This document shows positions 53,457 through 62,571 of a stretch of DNA of 64,000 nucleotides, piece after piece. Below the pieces are notes generated by a model. That model had not been told where the DNA came from. It was given only the letters and a program-made list of their open reading frames with translations, and did no database searches. Source of the stretch: Methylobacter sp. (lineage in GTDB: Bacteria > Pseudomonadota > Gammaproteobacteria > Methylococcales > Methylomonadaceae); the NCBI GenBank assembly GCA_030653985.1, contig JAURYJ010000001.1:1-64000 (forward strand). Direction: 5' to 3'. Numbering within the stretch: position 1 is the first letter of the stretch; the number at the start of each line of letters is the position of its first letter. The position numbers and the translations under genes are program-made.

Positions 53457-53684
53457 AAAGTTGATGGTATCGTCGCCGACCAGGCAGTACTAAGCAAAGG
53501 TATTCATGGTATTTAAGGCTGGAATCATCACGCGACGGAAATTCTGCCGTTAAGAAAAAGCTTGTATTAGCAGGCTGCCTCATCTTGTTTGGCTCAGAGG
53601 GCGCCGTCTATTGGCCAATTTTAGGACGGGTGATGGTAATGGGATGGCACGCTGAATGCCCTGGCATCAAAAATCGACTCAATG
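53457..53684. other. Intergenic region, no gene seen
   Basis: This region separates the converging transpeptidase and HtpX genes. No intact frame, terminator with T tract or RNA gene was recognised. Confidence 0.4.
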
Positions 53685-54608
53685 TCAGGGTGATTTTCTG
53701 ACTGATTTTTGATAGTGAACCGGTACAGCAAATCGATCATGGTTTGAATATGTCAGCGTTTGATTCGGTAGTTTTTTAAAACGTAAAAGTCGATCTATTC
53801 TTTCTTTGATGTCTGGATGCGTTCTGAGGATTGATGGAATCGATGAGCTATGGCCGCGGCCGAATAGTACGTCTAAAATTGAGGTCTCATAAGTGTCCAA
53901 TTTATTTAACGCCATGACCAGGCCTTCGGGATCGCCCGTTAATAAAACGGCTTGATGGTCAGCATCAAACTCCCTCATTCGAGATAATGAAAGTTGCAGA
54001 AAACTCATCAAGGTTGGCGCCATAATGAGTGCGCCTAATGCAAACCAGGAAATAGTTACCAACCCTAAAAAATACAACGGTAAGTTTATAAAAAACAAAA
54101 AAAAACCGGTTAAAGATAAGGTGTTGGTGATGCGGTTAATAATGTCGGCATAAGTCATCACGCGTACATCATTGTGCTGAATATGACTGATTTCATGTGC
54201 CAGTACCGCAATAAGTTCACGTACACTCAGGATATTTAACAGCGCATCGCTCAGACCGATGGCCGAATTTTTTGAGGTGCCTACAGAGAAAGCGTTCATC
54301 AGTTGACTGGGCAAGTAATAAAGCGCGGGTGGCGCGGGTAAGTCAGCGCGGGCGGCCAGTTCCCGTGTTATCTGATAAAGATCGGGGGCATTATTTGCCG
54401 ATAGCAATTTGCCCTCATACATAGAAAAAATCAAAGATGGCGGTATGTTCGGGCTAATAGCCAGTATTAAGACGCCTAAAAACGTCGCCCATAAAATGCC
54501 TTCAACCCCTGCTAAAATAAAACCGACTAAGGAAAAAATGGCGCCCATGCACAGAAACAGCGCTAGGGTATGCAGGAAGTTTTTTAGCTTGCGACTGAAT
54601 ACTATCAT
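53685..54608 (-). CDS. HtpX-family M48 zinc metalloprotease
   Basis: The zinc motif is LIAVLAHEISHIQHNDVRVM (HEISH with a following His). Two N-terminal membrane segments (ALFLCMGAIFSLVGFILAGV, ATFLGVLILAISPNI) and two more in the middle follow the HtpX topology, and the third zinc ligand lies in REFDADHQAV. The protein has 307 residues. It likely degrades misfolded membrane proteins. It overlaps the mlaC-like gene by one base. Confidence 0.92.
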   Translation of the reverse strand: MIVFSRKLKNFLHTLALFLCMGAIFSLVGFILAGVEGILWATFLGVLILAISPNIPPSLIFSMYEGKLLSANNAPDLYQITRELAARADLPAPPALYYLPSQLMNAFSVGTSKNSAIGLSDALLNILSVRELIAVLAHEISHIQHNDVRVMTYADIINRITNTLSLTGFFLFFINLPLYFLGLVTISWFALGALIMAPTLMSFLQLSLSRMREFDADHQAVLLTGDPEGLVMALNKLDTYETSILDVLFGRGHSSSIPSILRTHPDIKERIDRLLRFKKLPNQTLTYSNHDRFAVPVHYQKSVRKSP

Positions 54609-55252
54609 TAGGAACTTTTACCGGATAGCGCTTCGGTATTACGTTTCGCCAGATCATCAATGACGATGCTTAACGAGCCTTTTCTTTGAATATCATCGTT
54701 AAAGGTTGTGCGGTAATTGGTCACCAGACTGACACCTTCAATCATAATGTCGTAGACTTTCCATTCGCCACTATTCAGTAGCATTCGGTAATTGACCTCA
54801 ACAGCTTGGCGACCGGGTTGCAGAATGTCTGTTCTGACCATGATTCTTGTGGCTGCGTTGGGCACTTGAATGGGTCGAAAACGCATTGACCAATCGGTAT
54901 ATTCGACAAACGCTCTGGAATAGGTTCTGACTAACAGGGTTTGAAATTCATCTTTAAAGCGTTCCTGTTCCTGGGGTGTTGCTGTTTTCCAGTGTCTTCC
55001 CAGCACTAACTGGGCAACTTGATTGAAAGCGATATGCGGGTCAATAACGCCATTAACGAACCGTACAACTTGGGCAAAATCCCTGGTAAAGGATTTGTCT
55101 TTCATTTTTTGCTGTAATTGTGAGGAAACATTTTGTATGACTTGCTGAGGAGGAAGCAAATCTTCTGCTATTGCTTTAGTAGAAAATAGTAAACCGAGGA
55201 ATATGGCAAAAAGTACACCTGTTATTACTTGTCGATCAGTTAGATTTCTCAT
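54608..55252 (-). CDS. MlaC/Ttg2D-type phospholipid-binding protein
   Basis: A signal peptide (GVLFAIFLGLLFSTKAIAED) precedes a 190-residue domain with QVAQLVLGRHWKTATPQEQE and FKDEFQTLLVRTYSRAFVEY, typical of MlaC. MlaC shuttles phospholipids across the periplasm. The other mla genes are not here. It is paired with an HtpX-type protease, so this copy may serve a separate envelope role. Confidence 0.9.
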   Translation of the reverse strand: MRNLTDRQVITGVLFAIFLGLLFSTKAIAEDLLPPQQVIQNVSSQLQQKMKDKSFTRDFAQVVRFVNGVIDPHIAFNQVAQLVLGRHWKTATPQEQERFKDEFQTLLVRTYSRAFVEYTDWSMRFRPIQVPNAATRIMVRTDILQPGRQAVEVNYRMLLNSGEWKVYDIMIEGVSLVTNYRTTFNDDIQRKGSLSIVIDDLAKRNTEALSGKSS

Positions 55253-55537
55253 AATTATCCGGTTACTAACATAGTAAGTATGGCCTTTGATTATTTTTTA
55301 AAAAGTGTCATCGCATCTTTCAATTCAAGGGTAATGAATGGGGAGCTTTATTTTTTATAAGCAGTTATTCATATCAGTGAACCCCTAATTTTTGCTATTG
55401 AACCATTCTGGACTGCAATTTCAATAGCGTACTATGATGCTTATAATTCAAATGAAACGTCAAGCTGTGTCGATTGCGTATTGACAATACGCTGCTTACG
55501 GAGGTAAACGACCTATAATCGCGAGATACAATGTTAT
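55253..55537. other. Intergenic region, no gene seen
   Basis: AT-rich sequence between the mlaC-like gene and the PepSY gene. I see no conserved frame or strong terminator. Confidence 0.4.
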
Positions 55538-56194
55538 TCACAGAGAGCTCAATACAACAAATACTGCCAGTCCCAGCGAAGCCAGTCCCAACCCTGCCAT
55601 AAGCAGACGCGATCCGTACAGCTTGGTCCATAACAACAGGCCGGTCAGGGAAAGAAACACCAGGCCGCCTGCCAATGTATCTGCCAGCAATACCCAGACG
55701 GTACCCATGCCGACACCCATATGCAAGCGGGTGATGAAGGCGAAGACGTTTGCATCCTGACGCTTTATCGAAACATAAGCATTACCTACCCAGTATTCGG
55801 CATTAACAGACTGTTGCGGACTGTGAAAATTTACCCGCCACTGGCTGGGTTGCTGGAGGTTTTGACCTGACCAGATTACGGCTTTTGCCGGTTCAGTAGA
55901 AATTTTACTCGGTTCCCGGTCGATACTTAACTGTGCTTGCAGCCATTTCGCCAAAGCTTTGGCATCCACTGGAAGCGGCTCGGGTAAGGCTATCTCGATG
56001 TGCGACCGTTCCATTTTTGCCGCAGGAATTTTCATCACCATACGGTGATTGAGCAAAATCCCGCTCACGCCGAACAACAGCCCCAATGCAGCTCCCCAAA
56101 GCCCGACCCAGGCATGGGTACGGCGCAGCCATTTGAGCCATTGAAACCGTTTAGGTTTCCGGTGCAATATGTTCGGGTTTTGTACATCGGTCAT
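55538..56194 (-). CDS. PepSY-associated membrane protein of the iron-uptake cluster
   Basis: Start ATG 56194 (MTDVQNPNILHRKPKRF). A first membrane helix, THAWVGLWGAALGLLFGVSG, with ILLNHR just after it, is the hallmark of PepSY-associated proteins, and two further helices lie at the C-terminus. Such proteins often accompany siderophore receptors and may act as ferric-siderophore reductases; this is inference. It is the last gene of the run. Confidence 0.87.
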   Translation of the reverse strand: MTDVQNPNILHRKPKRFQWLKWLRRTHAWVGLWGAALGLLFGVSGILLNHRMVMKIPAAKMERSHIEIALPEPLPVDAKALAKWLQAQLSIDREPSKISTEPAKAVIWSGQNLQQPSQWRVNFHSPQQSVNAEYWVGNAYVSIKRQDANVFAFITRLHMGVGMGTVWVLLADTLAGGLVFLSLTGLLLWTKLYGSRLLMAGLGLASLGLAVFVVLSSL

Positions 56195-56214
56195 TATGAT
56201 GATTCCGTTTGCTG

Positions 56215-56886
56215 TTAGATGTCTGCCCACATGCGTAGCAGGTTATGATAAGTGGCGACCAGCGGGACAATCTCGGGGCTTTCCGGGGCGCGGGCACGCA
56301 GGCTTTGAATGCCGGCATCAAGCTGGAATAACAAGCTGCGCTGGGTGACATCGCGAATCATGCTCTGTACCCAAAATACGGCAACATCGCGGCAGCCTCC
56401 GGTGATAGCTTCCACTCGATGCAAGCTGCTTGACGGATAAAGCACCAGATTCCCGGCAGGCAGTTTAATGGCCTGCACACCGTAAGTGTCTTCGATGATC
56501 AATTCCCCGCCTTCATAGTCTTCAGGCTCGGACAAAAACAGCGTTCCCGATACGTCGGTACGAAAGGTTGTCGCGCCGACACGGATAGCATTATCGACAT
56601 GGATGCCGAAATCCATGCCGGCAACATAGCGATTAAACAGCGGTGGGCAGACCACCTTTGGCAACGCGGCGGAAACAAACAGAGGATTGCAATGCAACGC
56701 ATCATGAACGATGCCGGTAAGCGCTTGCGTCTCCGCCGTATTGGCGGCCAGTTGCAGGTTGTTTTTCACCTTCGCGGCCAGCTGGCCTGCGGTAATCCGG
56801 CCATCCACAAATTGCGCTTTGGCGAATAGTTCGCGCGCATTAGTGAGTTCTTCGCCGGTTAAAACATTTTCAATGGCAAGTAGCAT
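56215..56886 (-). CDS. PKHD-type Fe(II)/2-oxoglutarate hydroxylase (PiuC/YbiX family)
   Basis: The 223-residue dioxygenase has FNRYVAGMDFGIHVDNAIRV (HxD iron ligands), LYPSSSLHRVEAI (distal His) and a following Arg (CRDVAVFWVQSMIRD). It begins MLLAIENVLTGEELTNAREL, as PiuC/YbiX proteins do. These genes are typically next to catecholate siderophore receptors, as here. The substrate is unknown. Confidence 0.93.
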   Translation of the reverse strand: MLLAIENVLTGEELTNARELFAKAQFVDGRITAGQLAAKVKNNLQLAANTAETQALTGIVHDALHCNPLFVSAALPKVVCPPLFNRYVAGMDFGIHVDNAIRVGATTFRTDVSGTLFLSEPEDYEGGELIIEDTYGVQAIKLPAGNLVLYPSSSLHRVEAITGGCRDVAVFWVQSMIRDVTQRSLLFQLDAGIQSLRARAPESPEIVPLVATYHNLLRMWADI

Positions 56887-56931
56887 GGTTAGCCTCTATC
56901 GGTGATGTGGTTGCGGTCGGGTGCTGAAGAT

Positions 56932-59073
56932 TTAATATTTCAGCCGTAATGTAAGTTGCCCCGAAAGCGGTACTCCCGGCAGGGCCGTGTTGGTTTGTCC
57001 GGACTCATAATAGACCTTGTCCAGCAGGTTGAAGGCATTGGCCTGAATATCGAAGTGTTTATGGTGATAAGCCACGGTCGCATCGAGGCGCGCATAGCCG
57101 GGCAAAGCCACTTCATTGACCGCATCCGTGAAACGCGAACCGGACATGAAGACCCCGCCGCCGACTTCCCATTCCGGGGTGATGTTGTAACTGGTCCAGA
57201 CCACGCCGCTGTTCTCAGGCACATTCACCGAGTTCTTGCCTTCGAGCGATTTGGATAGACCGCTTACCGAGCCTGTTGCGCTGTTATTCGATTTAACCAC
57301 TTCGGCATCGAGATAAGCGTAAGTTGCCGAAAGGCTCCAGTCAGGCAATAGATCTCCAGCTAGACCTAATTCGAAACCGTCGGTGCGCTGTTCGCCAGCC
57401 AGAATATTTCGGGTCGGGTCGGTGGGGTCGGCGGTCCGCGCGTTGGTTTTTTCCAGACGGAACAGCGCACCGGTCGCGCTGAGCCGTCCGTCGAAAAGAT
57501 CAATTTTGGCACCGACTTCTAAATTCTGGCTTTGCTCCGGTTTAAGGTTGGCGGTATTGCTGGCCAGGGAAAAAGTTTCAGCCGAAGGATTGAACGAAGT
57601 GCCGTAACTGAAATAGTACGCCTGCCAATCTTTCGGCTGCCAAACCAGTCCGGCACGCGGGTTCCATTGGTGATCGGTGCGCTCGAAATCATTGCTGTTA
57701 AGAATATTGTCATCTTGTTTCGCCTGAAAGACATCATAACGTCCACCGGCAAGCAGCTTCCACTCGGGCGTAATCTCGAACTGATCGAGCACGTAACCGG
57801 CGACGGTATTGGTTTTGGTGTTCCTGTCGGTTGCCAGTACGCCGGAAAAATCGTTGGCGCGTCCTAAACCGACGCTTGACGTTCCTATCGGGTTATAGAC
57901 CGAAACCCGGCTGACGCCGGTCGAATTTTTGGAGCGGAACGTATAATCTTCCCAACCGACTTCCGCGCCGAAAAGAAAGGTGTTGTTAAAGCCGAACAGC
58001 GGTTTTTTGAAGGTGAAATCGGTCTGGTTGTAATAATTCTGTTGCGGACTTTCGCGCAGTGCCTGGGATCGCGCTATGGTCGCCGCCGCTCCGGTACCGG
58101 AGGGGGCTCCGGAAAATAACAAAGTTCGGTAGGTACGGTCGTAATTGCCGTATCGGGCGGTATTCCGCACTGAAAAACCCGAGTTAAAGCGGTGATTAAA
58201 TATCGCGGTCACCACCGAAGTGTCATAGATTTGCAGCAGGTCATCCTTGAAACCGTAGAATTGGTTGACAGGCACATTGGCGGGTTTTCCACCGATCATC
58301 GGCACGCCATAGTCGAACACGCTGTCTTCTTCCTGATGCATCAGCATCAGGGTCAGGTCGGTATCCTTGGTGAAGTCGACTTTGATCGACGGCGCTATGC
58401 CCCAGCGGTTGGTGTAATTGTAATCGCGGAAAGAATCGGCATCCTGATAGAGGGCGTTGAGTCGCACGGCCACGTTATCGGTCAGTTTGGTTCCCGCATC
58501 CAGCGTGGTGCGCTTGAAATCGTAATTACCGTAAGTAAAATCGGCGTTGGCAAATGACTTTCCCATCACCGGCTTTTTGGCAATCGGATTGATGACGCCG
58601 CCGGTCGATCCCCGCCCGAACAGTACCGAAGACGCGCCTTTGAGCACTTCGACGCGATCCAGGAAAAAAGTGTCGCGAGAGTATTGGCCGTTTTCTTTCG
58701 CACCGTCGAGATAGGTGTCGGAGTTCGCTGAAAATCCGCGCAAAGTGATCGAGTCGCCGGTACGCCCGCCTTCGCCGGCGGCGATGGTAAGCCCGCTGAC
58801 ATTCTTAAGCGCATCGCGCAGGTTGAAGGCATTCTGGGATTTGACCAGTTCTTCTTTTACTACGCTGACCGATTGCGGAATGTCGCGGATGGCTGTTTCA
58901 AACTTAAGTCCGGTGCTGGAGGTATCCGCCTTGTAGGCGGGTTCTTTTTCAGCGGCCGCTTTCACCTTAACTTCGGGAAGTACCTGTTTGGCGATTTCAG
59001 CGCCCTCGGTATGCGAGGCGTTCAATAATGCGGCAATAGCCAGCATCAGCGGTCGGTTTTTGTGGTTTTTCAT
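56932..59073 (-). CDS. TonB-dependent siderophore receptor (Fiu/catecholate type)
   Basis: The signal peptide runs to about LLNASHTEGAE. The plug has TAIRDIPQSVSVVKEELVKS, DSITLRGFSANSDTYLDGAK and VEVLKGASSVLFGRGSTGGV. The barrel contains GRYDVFQAKQDD and RAGLVWQPKDWQAYYFSYGT, and ends in LTLRLKY with a terminal aromatic residue. At 713 residues it fits Fiu-like ferric-siderophore receptors. Location between exbBD-tonB and piuC supports iron uptake. Confidence 0.94.
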   Translation of the reverse strand: MKNHKNRPLMLAIAALLNASHTEGAEIAKQVLPEVKVKAAAEKEPAYKADTSSTGLKFETAIRDIPQSVSVVKEELVKSQNAFNLRDALKNVSGLTIAAGEGGRTGDSITLRGFSANSDTYLDGAKENGQYSRDTFFLDRVEVLKGASSVLFGRGSTGGVINPIAKKPVMGKSFANADFTYGNYDFKRTTLDAGTKLTDNVAVRLNALYQDADSFRDYNYTNRWGIAPSIKVDFTKDTDLTLMLMHQEEDSVFDYGVPMIGGKPANVPVNQFYGFKDDLLQIYDTSVVTAIFNHRFNSGFSVRNTARYGNYDRTYRTLLFSGAPSGTGAAATIARSQALRESPQQNYYNQTDFTFKKPLFGFNNTFLFGAEVGWEDYTFRSKNSTGVSRVSVYNPIGTSSVGLGRANDFSGVLATDRNTKTNTVAGYVLDQFEITPEWKLLAGGRYDVFQAKQDDNILNSNDFERTDHQWNPRAGLVWQPKDWQAYYFSYGTSFNPSAETFSLASNTANLKPEQSQNLEVGAKIDLFDGRLSATGALFRLEKTNARTADPTDPTRNILAGEQRTDGFELGLAGDLLPDWSLSATYAYLDAEVVKSNNSATGSVSGLSKSLEGKNSVNVPENSGVVWTSYNITPEWEVGGGVFMSGSRFTDAVNEVALPGYARLDATVAYHHKHFDIQANAFNLLDKVYYESGQTNTALPGVPLSGQLTLRLKY

Positions 59074-59205
59074 AAATAGCCTTACTTGTTATGGTTAGCT
59101 TGTTGTTGGCTGGCTGGTCACACAAAAGGCGATGGCTGGCTGGTTTTTATTGGGGGCAAAGATAGCGATGCGCGGCTATTTTGACTTTGTCCTACGGTTT
59201 TCCGG

Positions 59206-59475
59206 TTATCCGTTAAATTCAAAAAGCTGAATAAAATCGTTAAGCTGATGTTGTATTTTTTGCGAATGCCTTGGGTTGTTGATGTGACGCGTCAGCCATG
59301 TTTTTGCATAGGCGGCGTAATTTTCCTGCTTGTTTTGGGCTATATTCAACAGGCTAAGCAAACGATAATACCGGGCAATAAGCAGGGCAATACAAGGATT
59401 TTGCAATGTTTGATAGTGCATTTTTAAATCTTCAATAGCCATTAATAAGGTCTCTTGCTGATCTTTTTCAGACAT
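59206..59475 (-). CDS. Hypothetical small helical protein
   Basis: The 89-residue protein begins MSEKDQQETLLMAIEDLKMH. It is predicted to be all helical and soluble, with no cysteine motif; ARYYRLLSLLNIAQNKQENY is amphipathic. GGAGAATC precedes the ATG. It lies between exbD and the siderophore receptor, in the same direction, suggesting a role in or near iron uptake. I do not recognise the family. Confidence 0.7.
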   Translation of the reverse strand: MSEKDQQETLLMAIEDLKMHYQTLQNPCIALLIARYYRLLSLLNIAQNKQENYAAYAKTWLTRHINNPRHSQKIQHQLNDFIQLFEFNG

Positions 59476-59492
59476 GATGATTCTCCTGATAT

Positions 59493-59573
59493 CTATGTGA
59501 AGTCACGTATAAACTCAACACAACGGTTAGTTACAGCAGCCATGATGCGGTTAAGTATTTCGTCTTTATTCAT
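59493..59573 (-). CDS. Possible 26-residue small ORF
   Basis: MNKDEILNRIMAAVTNRC starts at 59573 with CAGGAAG six bases upstream and ends at 59493. It sits between exbD and the 89-residue gene. The good ribosome-binding site is the only support, so translation is uncertain. Confidence 0.3.
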   Translation of the reverse strand: MNKDEILNRIMAAVTNRCVEFIRDFT

Positions 59574-59602
59574 GGCAGCTTCCTGAATTGAAGTGAATGA
59601 CA

Positions 59603-60031
59603 TTATTCCTGTTGTTTGCGCTCAGTCACAAAGCCGAGTTTTTCAATGCCCGCGGTTTGTGCGGCAGACATCACGGCGGCTAGTTGCTGATAATTGGTGT
59701 TCTTGTCTGCGCGTAAATACAATTCGGGTTGAGGTTTTTTTTGTGCGGCTGTCGCCAGTCGCGAGGCAAGTTCCTCCTCTTTAAATGGCGTATCGTTCCA
59801 AAACAGTTTGCCTTCGCCATTTATCGACAGGGTGATGGTGTCAGGTTTTTCCGGGCTGGACTCGCTTCCGGCCTGGGGTAAGTCTATTTTGATCGCATGG
59901 GTGAGCAGCGGCGCAGTCATGATAAAAATGACCAGCAATACCAACATGACGTCGACCATCGGCGTGGTGTTGATTTCCGCCATCGGCTGGGTATGGTGAT
60001 TGTCGCCGCCGAAGCCGCCTGAACTCATCAT
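59603..60031 (-). CDS. exbD: ExbD biopolymer transport protein
   Basis: The single N-terminal helix is TPMVDVMLVLLVIFIMTAPL, containing the proton-path Asp. A periplasmic domain includes IDLPQAGS and YLRADKNTNYQQLAAVM. At 142 residues it is normal. Its ATG overlaps the exbB stop (ATGA). It energises TonB together with ExbB. Confidence 0.95.
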   Translation of the reverse strand: MMSSGGFGGDNHHTQPMAEINTTPMVDVMLVLLVIFIMTAPLLTHAIKIDLPQAGSESSPEKPDTITLSINGEGKLFWNDTPFKEEELASRLATAAQKKPQPELYLRADKNTNYQQLAAVMSAAQTAGIEKLGFVTERKQQE

Positions 60032-60804
60032 GATAAATCCGCCGCCGTCATGGTAGCTGCCAACGGTACGCCGGTGGTCAGGTAGGTATGCAAATCATGG
60101 GCGAAAGTTTCCATCTCGCCCATTAACAGGCGGTTACCCCGCACCAGGGCGTTATAAGCCAGCACCGCCGGGATGGCGACGGCCAGACCGAATGCGGTCA
60201 TGATCAGCGCCTCGCCGACCGGGCCTGCGACTTTGTCTACGGTAGCCTGGCCGCCGACGGCGATACTGCCGAGGGCATGATAAATTCCCCAGACGGTACC
60301 GAACAGGCCAATAAACGGGGCGATACTGCCTACCGACGCCAATAAGGTGAGACCTGTTTCCAGCTGCATGGCTTCTTGGCTGATAACGCGACGTAGTGCT
60401 TGGGCAATAAATTCATCGTGCCGCGAGTGCTCCTGCAACGCGGTACTTCCATCATCCTTGGCGGCCGCATTTAAACGCTTTGCCAAGAGTTGAGCGGTGT
60501 AACGCTTATGATGCTCGGCAGCATTAATGCCTTGTGCGGCAAGACGCGCAAACGGATTTTCTGCTTTGTTCAAATCCTCGTCCATGACGGTCGCCATTGA
60601 TGATGGGCTTGCCGACGAGGCTTGCCAAAAGCGCGTTAAAAAAACCCTGTTGCTGCTTTTTAAGCACCGTCCCTGTATGGCTTTTGTGACCATTAACGTC
60701 CAGCTTCCGATGGACATGGACAGCAGTATCGCCGCTACGGCGATAGATACCGCTCCGCCTTGGCTGATGAATTTCAGGTTGTCTAAGAGATATTCCGCTT
60801 GCAT
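60028..60804 (-). CDS. exbB: ExbB/TolQ-family proton channel protein
   Basis: The 258-residue protein has three membrane segments. The conserved core reads TLLASVGSIAPFIGLFGTVW, then IYHALGSIAVGG and LIMTAFGLAVAIPAVLAYNA. It begins MQAEYLLDNLKFISQGGAVS. It is followed with overlap by exbD and preceded by tonB. Confidence 0.95.
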   Translation of the reverse strand: MQAEYLLDNLKFISQGGAVSIAVAAILLSMSIGSWTLMVTKAIQGRCLKSSNRVFLTRFWQASSASPSSMATVMDEDLNKAENPFARLAAQGINAAEHHKRYTAQLLAKRLNAAAKDDGSTALQEHSRHDEFIAQALRRVISQEAMQLETGLTLLASVGSIAPFIGLFGTVWGIYHALGSIAVGGQATVDKVAGPVGEALIMTAFGLAVAIPAVLAYNALVRGNRLLMGEMETFAHDLHTYLTTGVPLAATMTAADLS

Positions 60805-60811
60805 GATGATT

Positions 60812-61507
60812 TTATCCTTCTTCTATTGAAAATCTGACGGGTACAACGACCGATGCGCTGACCGGTTGTTCGCCGCGTTTGGCCGGAACGAATTGCCATT
60901 TCTTGACCGCTTCCAGCGCCGCCTGATCAAGGCGGCTTGAACCGCTGCCGGTTTGCAGCTCTACGGAACCGGCGGTACCGTCTTCCGTCACTTGTACGCG
61001 TAGCAACACTAGGCCTTGTTCGCCCAGTCGCCGAGAGACTGCGGGGTAATGCGGTGCCGGGTTATTTAAATAGGCAGCGTTAAAGCTGGGTGACTGGTAT
61101 GTTTGCGCGTCTGCCGCCGCTTTGTTTGTTCTCTGGGCAGGCTTGTTGTTTGTTGACCGAGTCTCCGGTTCGGCACTAGCTGAGCTTGTCGCGGCTTCAG
61201 GGGGCGTTGTTTGTGCGGTGGGCGGCACGACCGGCATCCTGGTTTTTGTTATGCGCGGCACAACCGGCTTGCTGATCGGTTTTTTGACCGATCTCTTGAC
61301 CGGCTTTTGCATTTTTTCTATCGGCGTTACCGGTGCCATCGGCTGTTGCGGCGCAGCTTGCGGCGTTCTCAATAGGCTTACCATGATTGGTTCAGGGATA
61401 GTCTCGACAGATAAACACTGCGATTGTGGGCGCAACGCAGAAAATACCGTCAGATGCGCGCACAGCACCAGACTCAGAGTAACCCATGCTCTGGCATTGA
61501 TACGCAT
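60812..61507 (-). CDS. tonB: TonB energy transducer
   Basis: From the ATG at 61507 (MRINARAWVTLSLVLCAHLT) there is an N-terminal membrane anchor, a Pro/Lys-rich linker (PVKRSVKKPISKPVVPRITK) and a C-terminal TonB domain with PHYPAVSRRLGEQGLVLLRV and KKWQFVPAKRGEQPV. Length is 231 residues. The upstream extension of the frame (to 61663) crosses the preceding gene and is unlikely. Confidence 0.94.
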   Translation of the reverse strand: MRINARAWVTLSLVLCAHLTVFSALRPQSQCLSVETIPEPIMVSLLRTPQAAPQQPMAPVTPIEKMQKPVKRSVKKPISKPVVPRITKTRMPVVPPTAQTTPPEAATSSASAEPETRSTNNKPAQRTNKAAADAQTYQSPSFNAAYLNNPAPHYPAVSRRLGEQGLVLLRVQVTEDGTAGSVELQTGSGSSRLDQAALEAVKKWQFVPAKRGEQPVSASVVVPVRFSIEEG

Positions 61508-61592
61508 AACTCTACCGTGACCGATATTCCCCAAAGTATACGTTGGACGGCTTTCCAGAAAATAGCAGTTGGCTACTACCGGGAAGCAAATT

Positions 61593-61838
61593 TTAGTGAA
61601 CACGGCCGGGCCTAATTTGCGGAGCATCGCCATTTGCCGGTGACGCATTTTGCATCCGGGCAAGCTGCACTTTGGCGCGATTTAACACCGAGCTAAGTAG
61701 GTGCAGCGATGCATAATCAGTGCGTATCGTTGATGCGCCAAAATTGATCTCTAGGGTCCCGCAACCGGGGCAAAAGACCACGCGACAATCGCCGTTACCG
61801 GAAAGACACACTTTCTTGTGAGGTTTGTTTGAATTCAT
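61593..61838 (-). CDS. Hypothetical protein with a CPGCG motif in the iron operon
   Basis: The 81-residue protein from ATG 61838 (MNSNKPHKKVCLSGNGDCRV) contains VVFCPGCGTLEINFGASTIR, a probable zinc- or iron-binding knuckle. The rest is likely helical. It lies between hemP and tonB in the same direction; its function is unknown. Confidence 0.7.
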   Translation of the reverse strand: MNSNKPHKKVCLSGNGDCRVVFCPGCGTLEINFGASTIRTDYASLHLLSSVLNRAKVQLARMQNASPANGDAPQIRPGRVH

Positions 61839-61932
61839 TGCGATCACCCTCCAACTGTTAGATAGCTGTAATATGCAGCGTTTAGACGGCACTGGCTGCG
61901 GGCAGCGCGCGTCGTTGACATTGGCTGGCTAC

Positions 61933-61950
61933 CAACACCTGAGGGTGTTG
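61933..61950. promoter_or_regulatory. Hairpin flanked by GGCTGGCT repeats downstream of hemP
   Basis: CAACACC-TGA-GGTGTTG is a perfect 7-bp stem. It is bordered on both sides by TGGCTGGCTAC direct repeats. It could attenuate transcription between hemP and the following genes. Similar GGCTGGCTGG repeats occur upstream of the siderophore receptor (59106-59142). Confidence 0.45.
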
Positions 61951-61968
61951 AATGGCTGGCTACTTTTT

Positions 61969-62154
61969 TTATTTGGTCAGGATTAATTTGCCCTGACGCG
62001 TCACACGCAATCGGTATTCTTCGCCGGCATGTTCGATGACAATCTCACGCGCCGTACCAAATAGCGTTACGCTGTGTAAACGCGGTGCTTTGCCTTGCTT
62101 TGCAGGAAGCGCCAAGTTCAGAGGTTCGAGAGTGCCGGTAGATTGTTTGTTCAT
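61969..62154 (-). CDS. hemP: Hemin uptake protein HemP
   Basis: This 61-residue HemP-family protein has RLHSVTLFGTAREIVIEHAG and the ending YRLRVTRQGKLILTK, both diagnostic. HemP genes are usually Fur-controlled and lead iron or heme uptake operons. A Fur box lies six bases before the ATG. Confidence 0.93.
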   Translation of the reverse strand: MNKQSTGTLEPLNLALPAKQGKAPRLHSVTLFGTAREIVIEHAGEEYRLRVTRQGKLILTK

Positions 62155-62159
62155 GATTA

Positions 62160-62182
62160 CAAATGATAATGATTATCATTTG
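62160..62182. promoter_or_regulatory. Fur box
   Basis: CAAATGATAATGATTATCATTTG is a perfect 23-bp odd palindrome matching GATAATGATwATCATTATC-type Fur sites. It lies immediately upstream of hemP and predicts iron repression of hemP and the genes behind it. Confidence 0.95.
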
Positions 62183-62571
62183 TAAAGTCAACGCTTGTTG
62201 TTTTTGCTGACAACTCAAAATGTCTGCGCACAATCCACAACGAATTGTGTCTGCTCAATTCGGCCATTGATGTCGCTACGATGTAGCGTTTATTGACGTT
62301 ATTCGGTTTTCATTTCTTAAGCAGCTAGGCGGATAACGACTACGGCAAGCGCGTTGCCGATCGGAGCGACATTCATTTTGAGGGTGTAAAACAGAGGGTC
62401 GAAAGCTATAAGAATAGGATAGGGCGGCGTTGCGCCCTTGATGCTAAGGGCAGTAATGCATTTATCGGATAATTTCTAAAGACGAATTCAAGCAAACAAT
62501 GGGGAAGCACAGGCGATAGTTATTGCCCCGTCTGGCCAGATGTTTTTAGCCGAGATCAGATTGCGATGATT
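62183..62571. other. Intergenic region, no gene seen
   Basis: About 390 bp between the Fur box and the efflux protein gene. It must hold the hemP promoter. I see only short GC patches such as GGGCGGCGTTGCGCCC (62421-62440), probably a REP-like palindrome. Confidence 0.45.
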
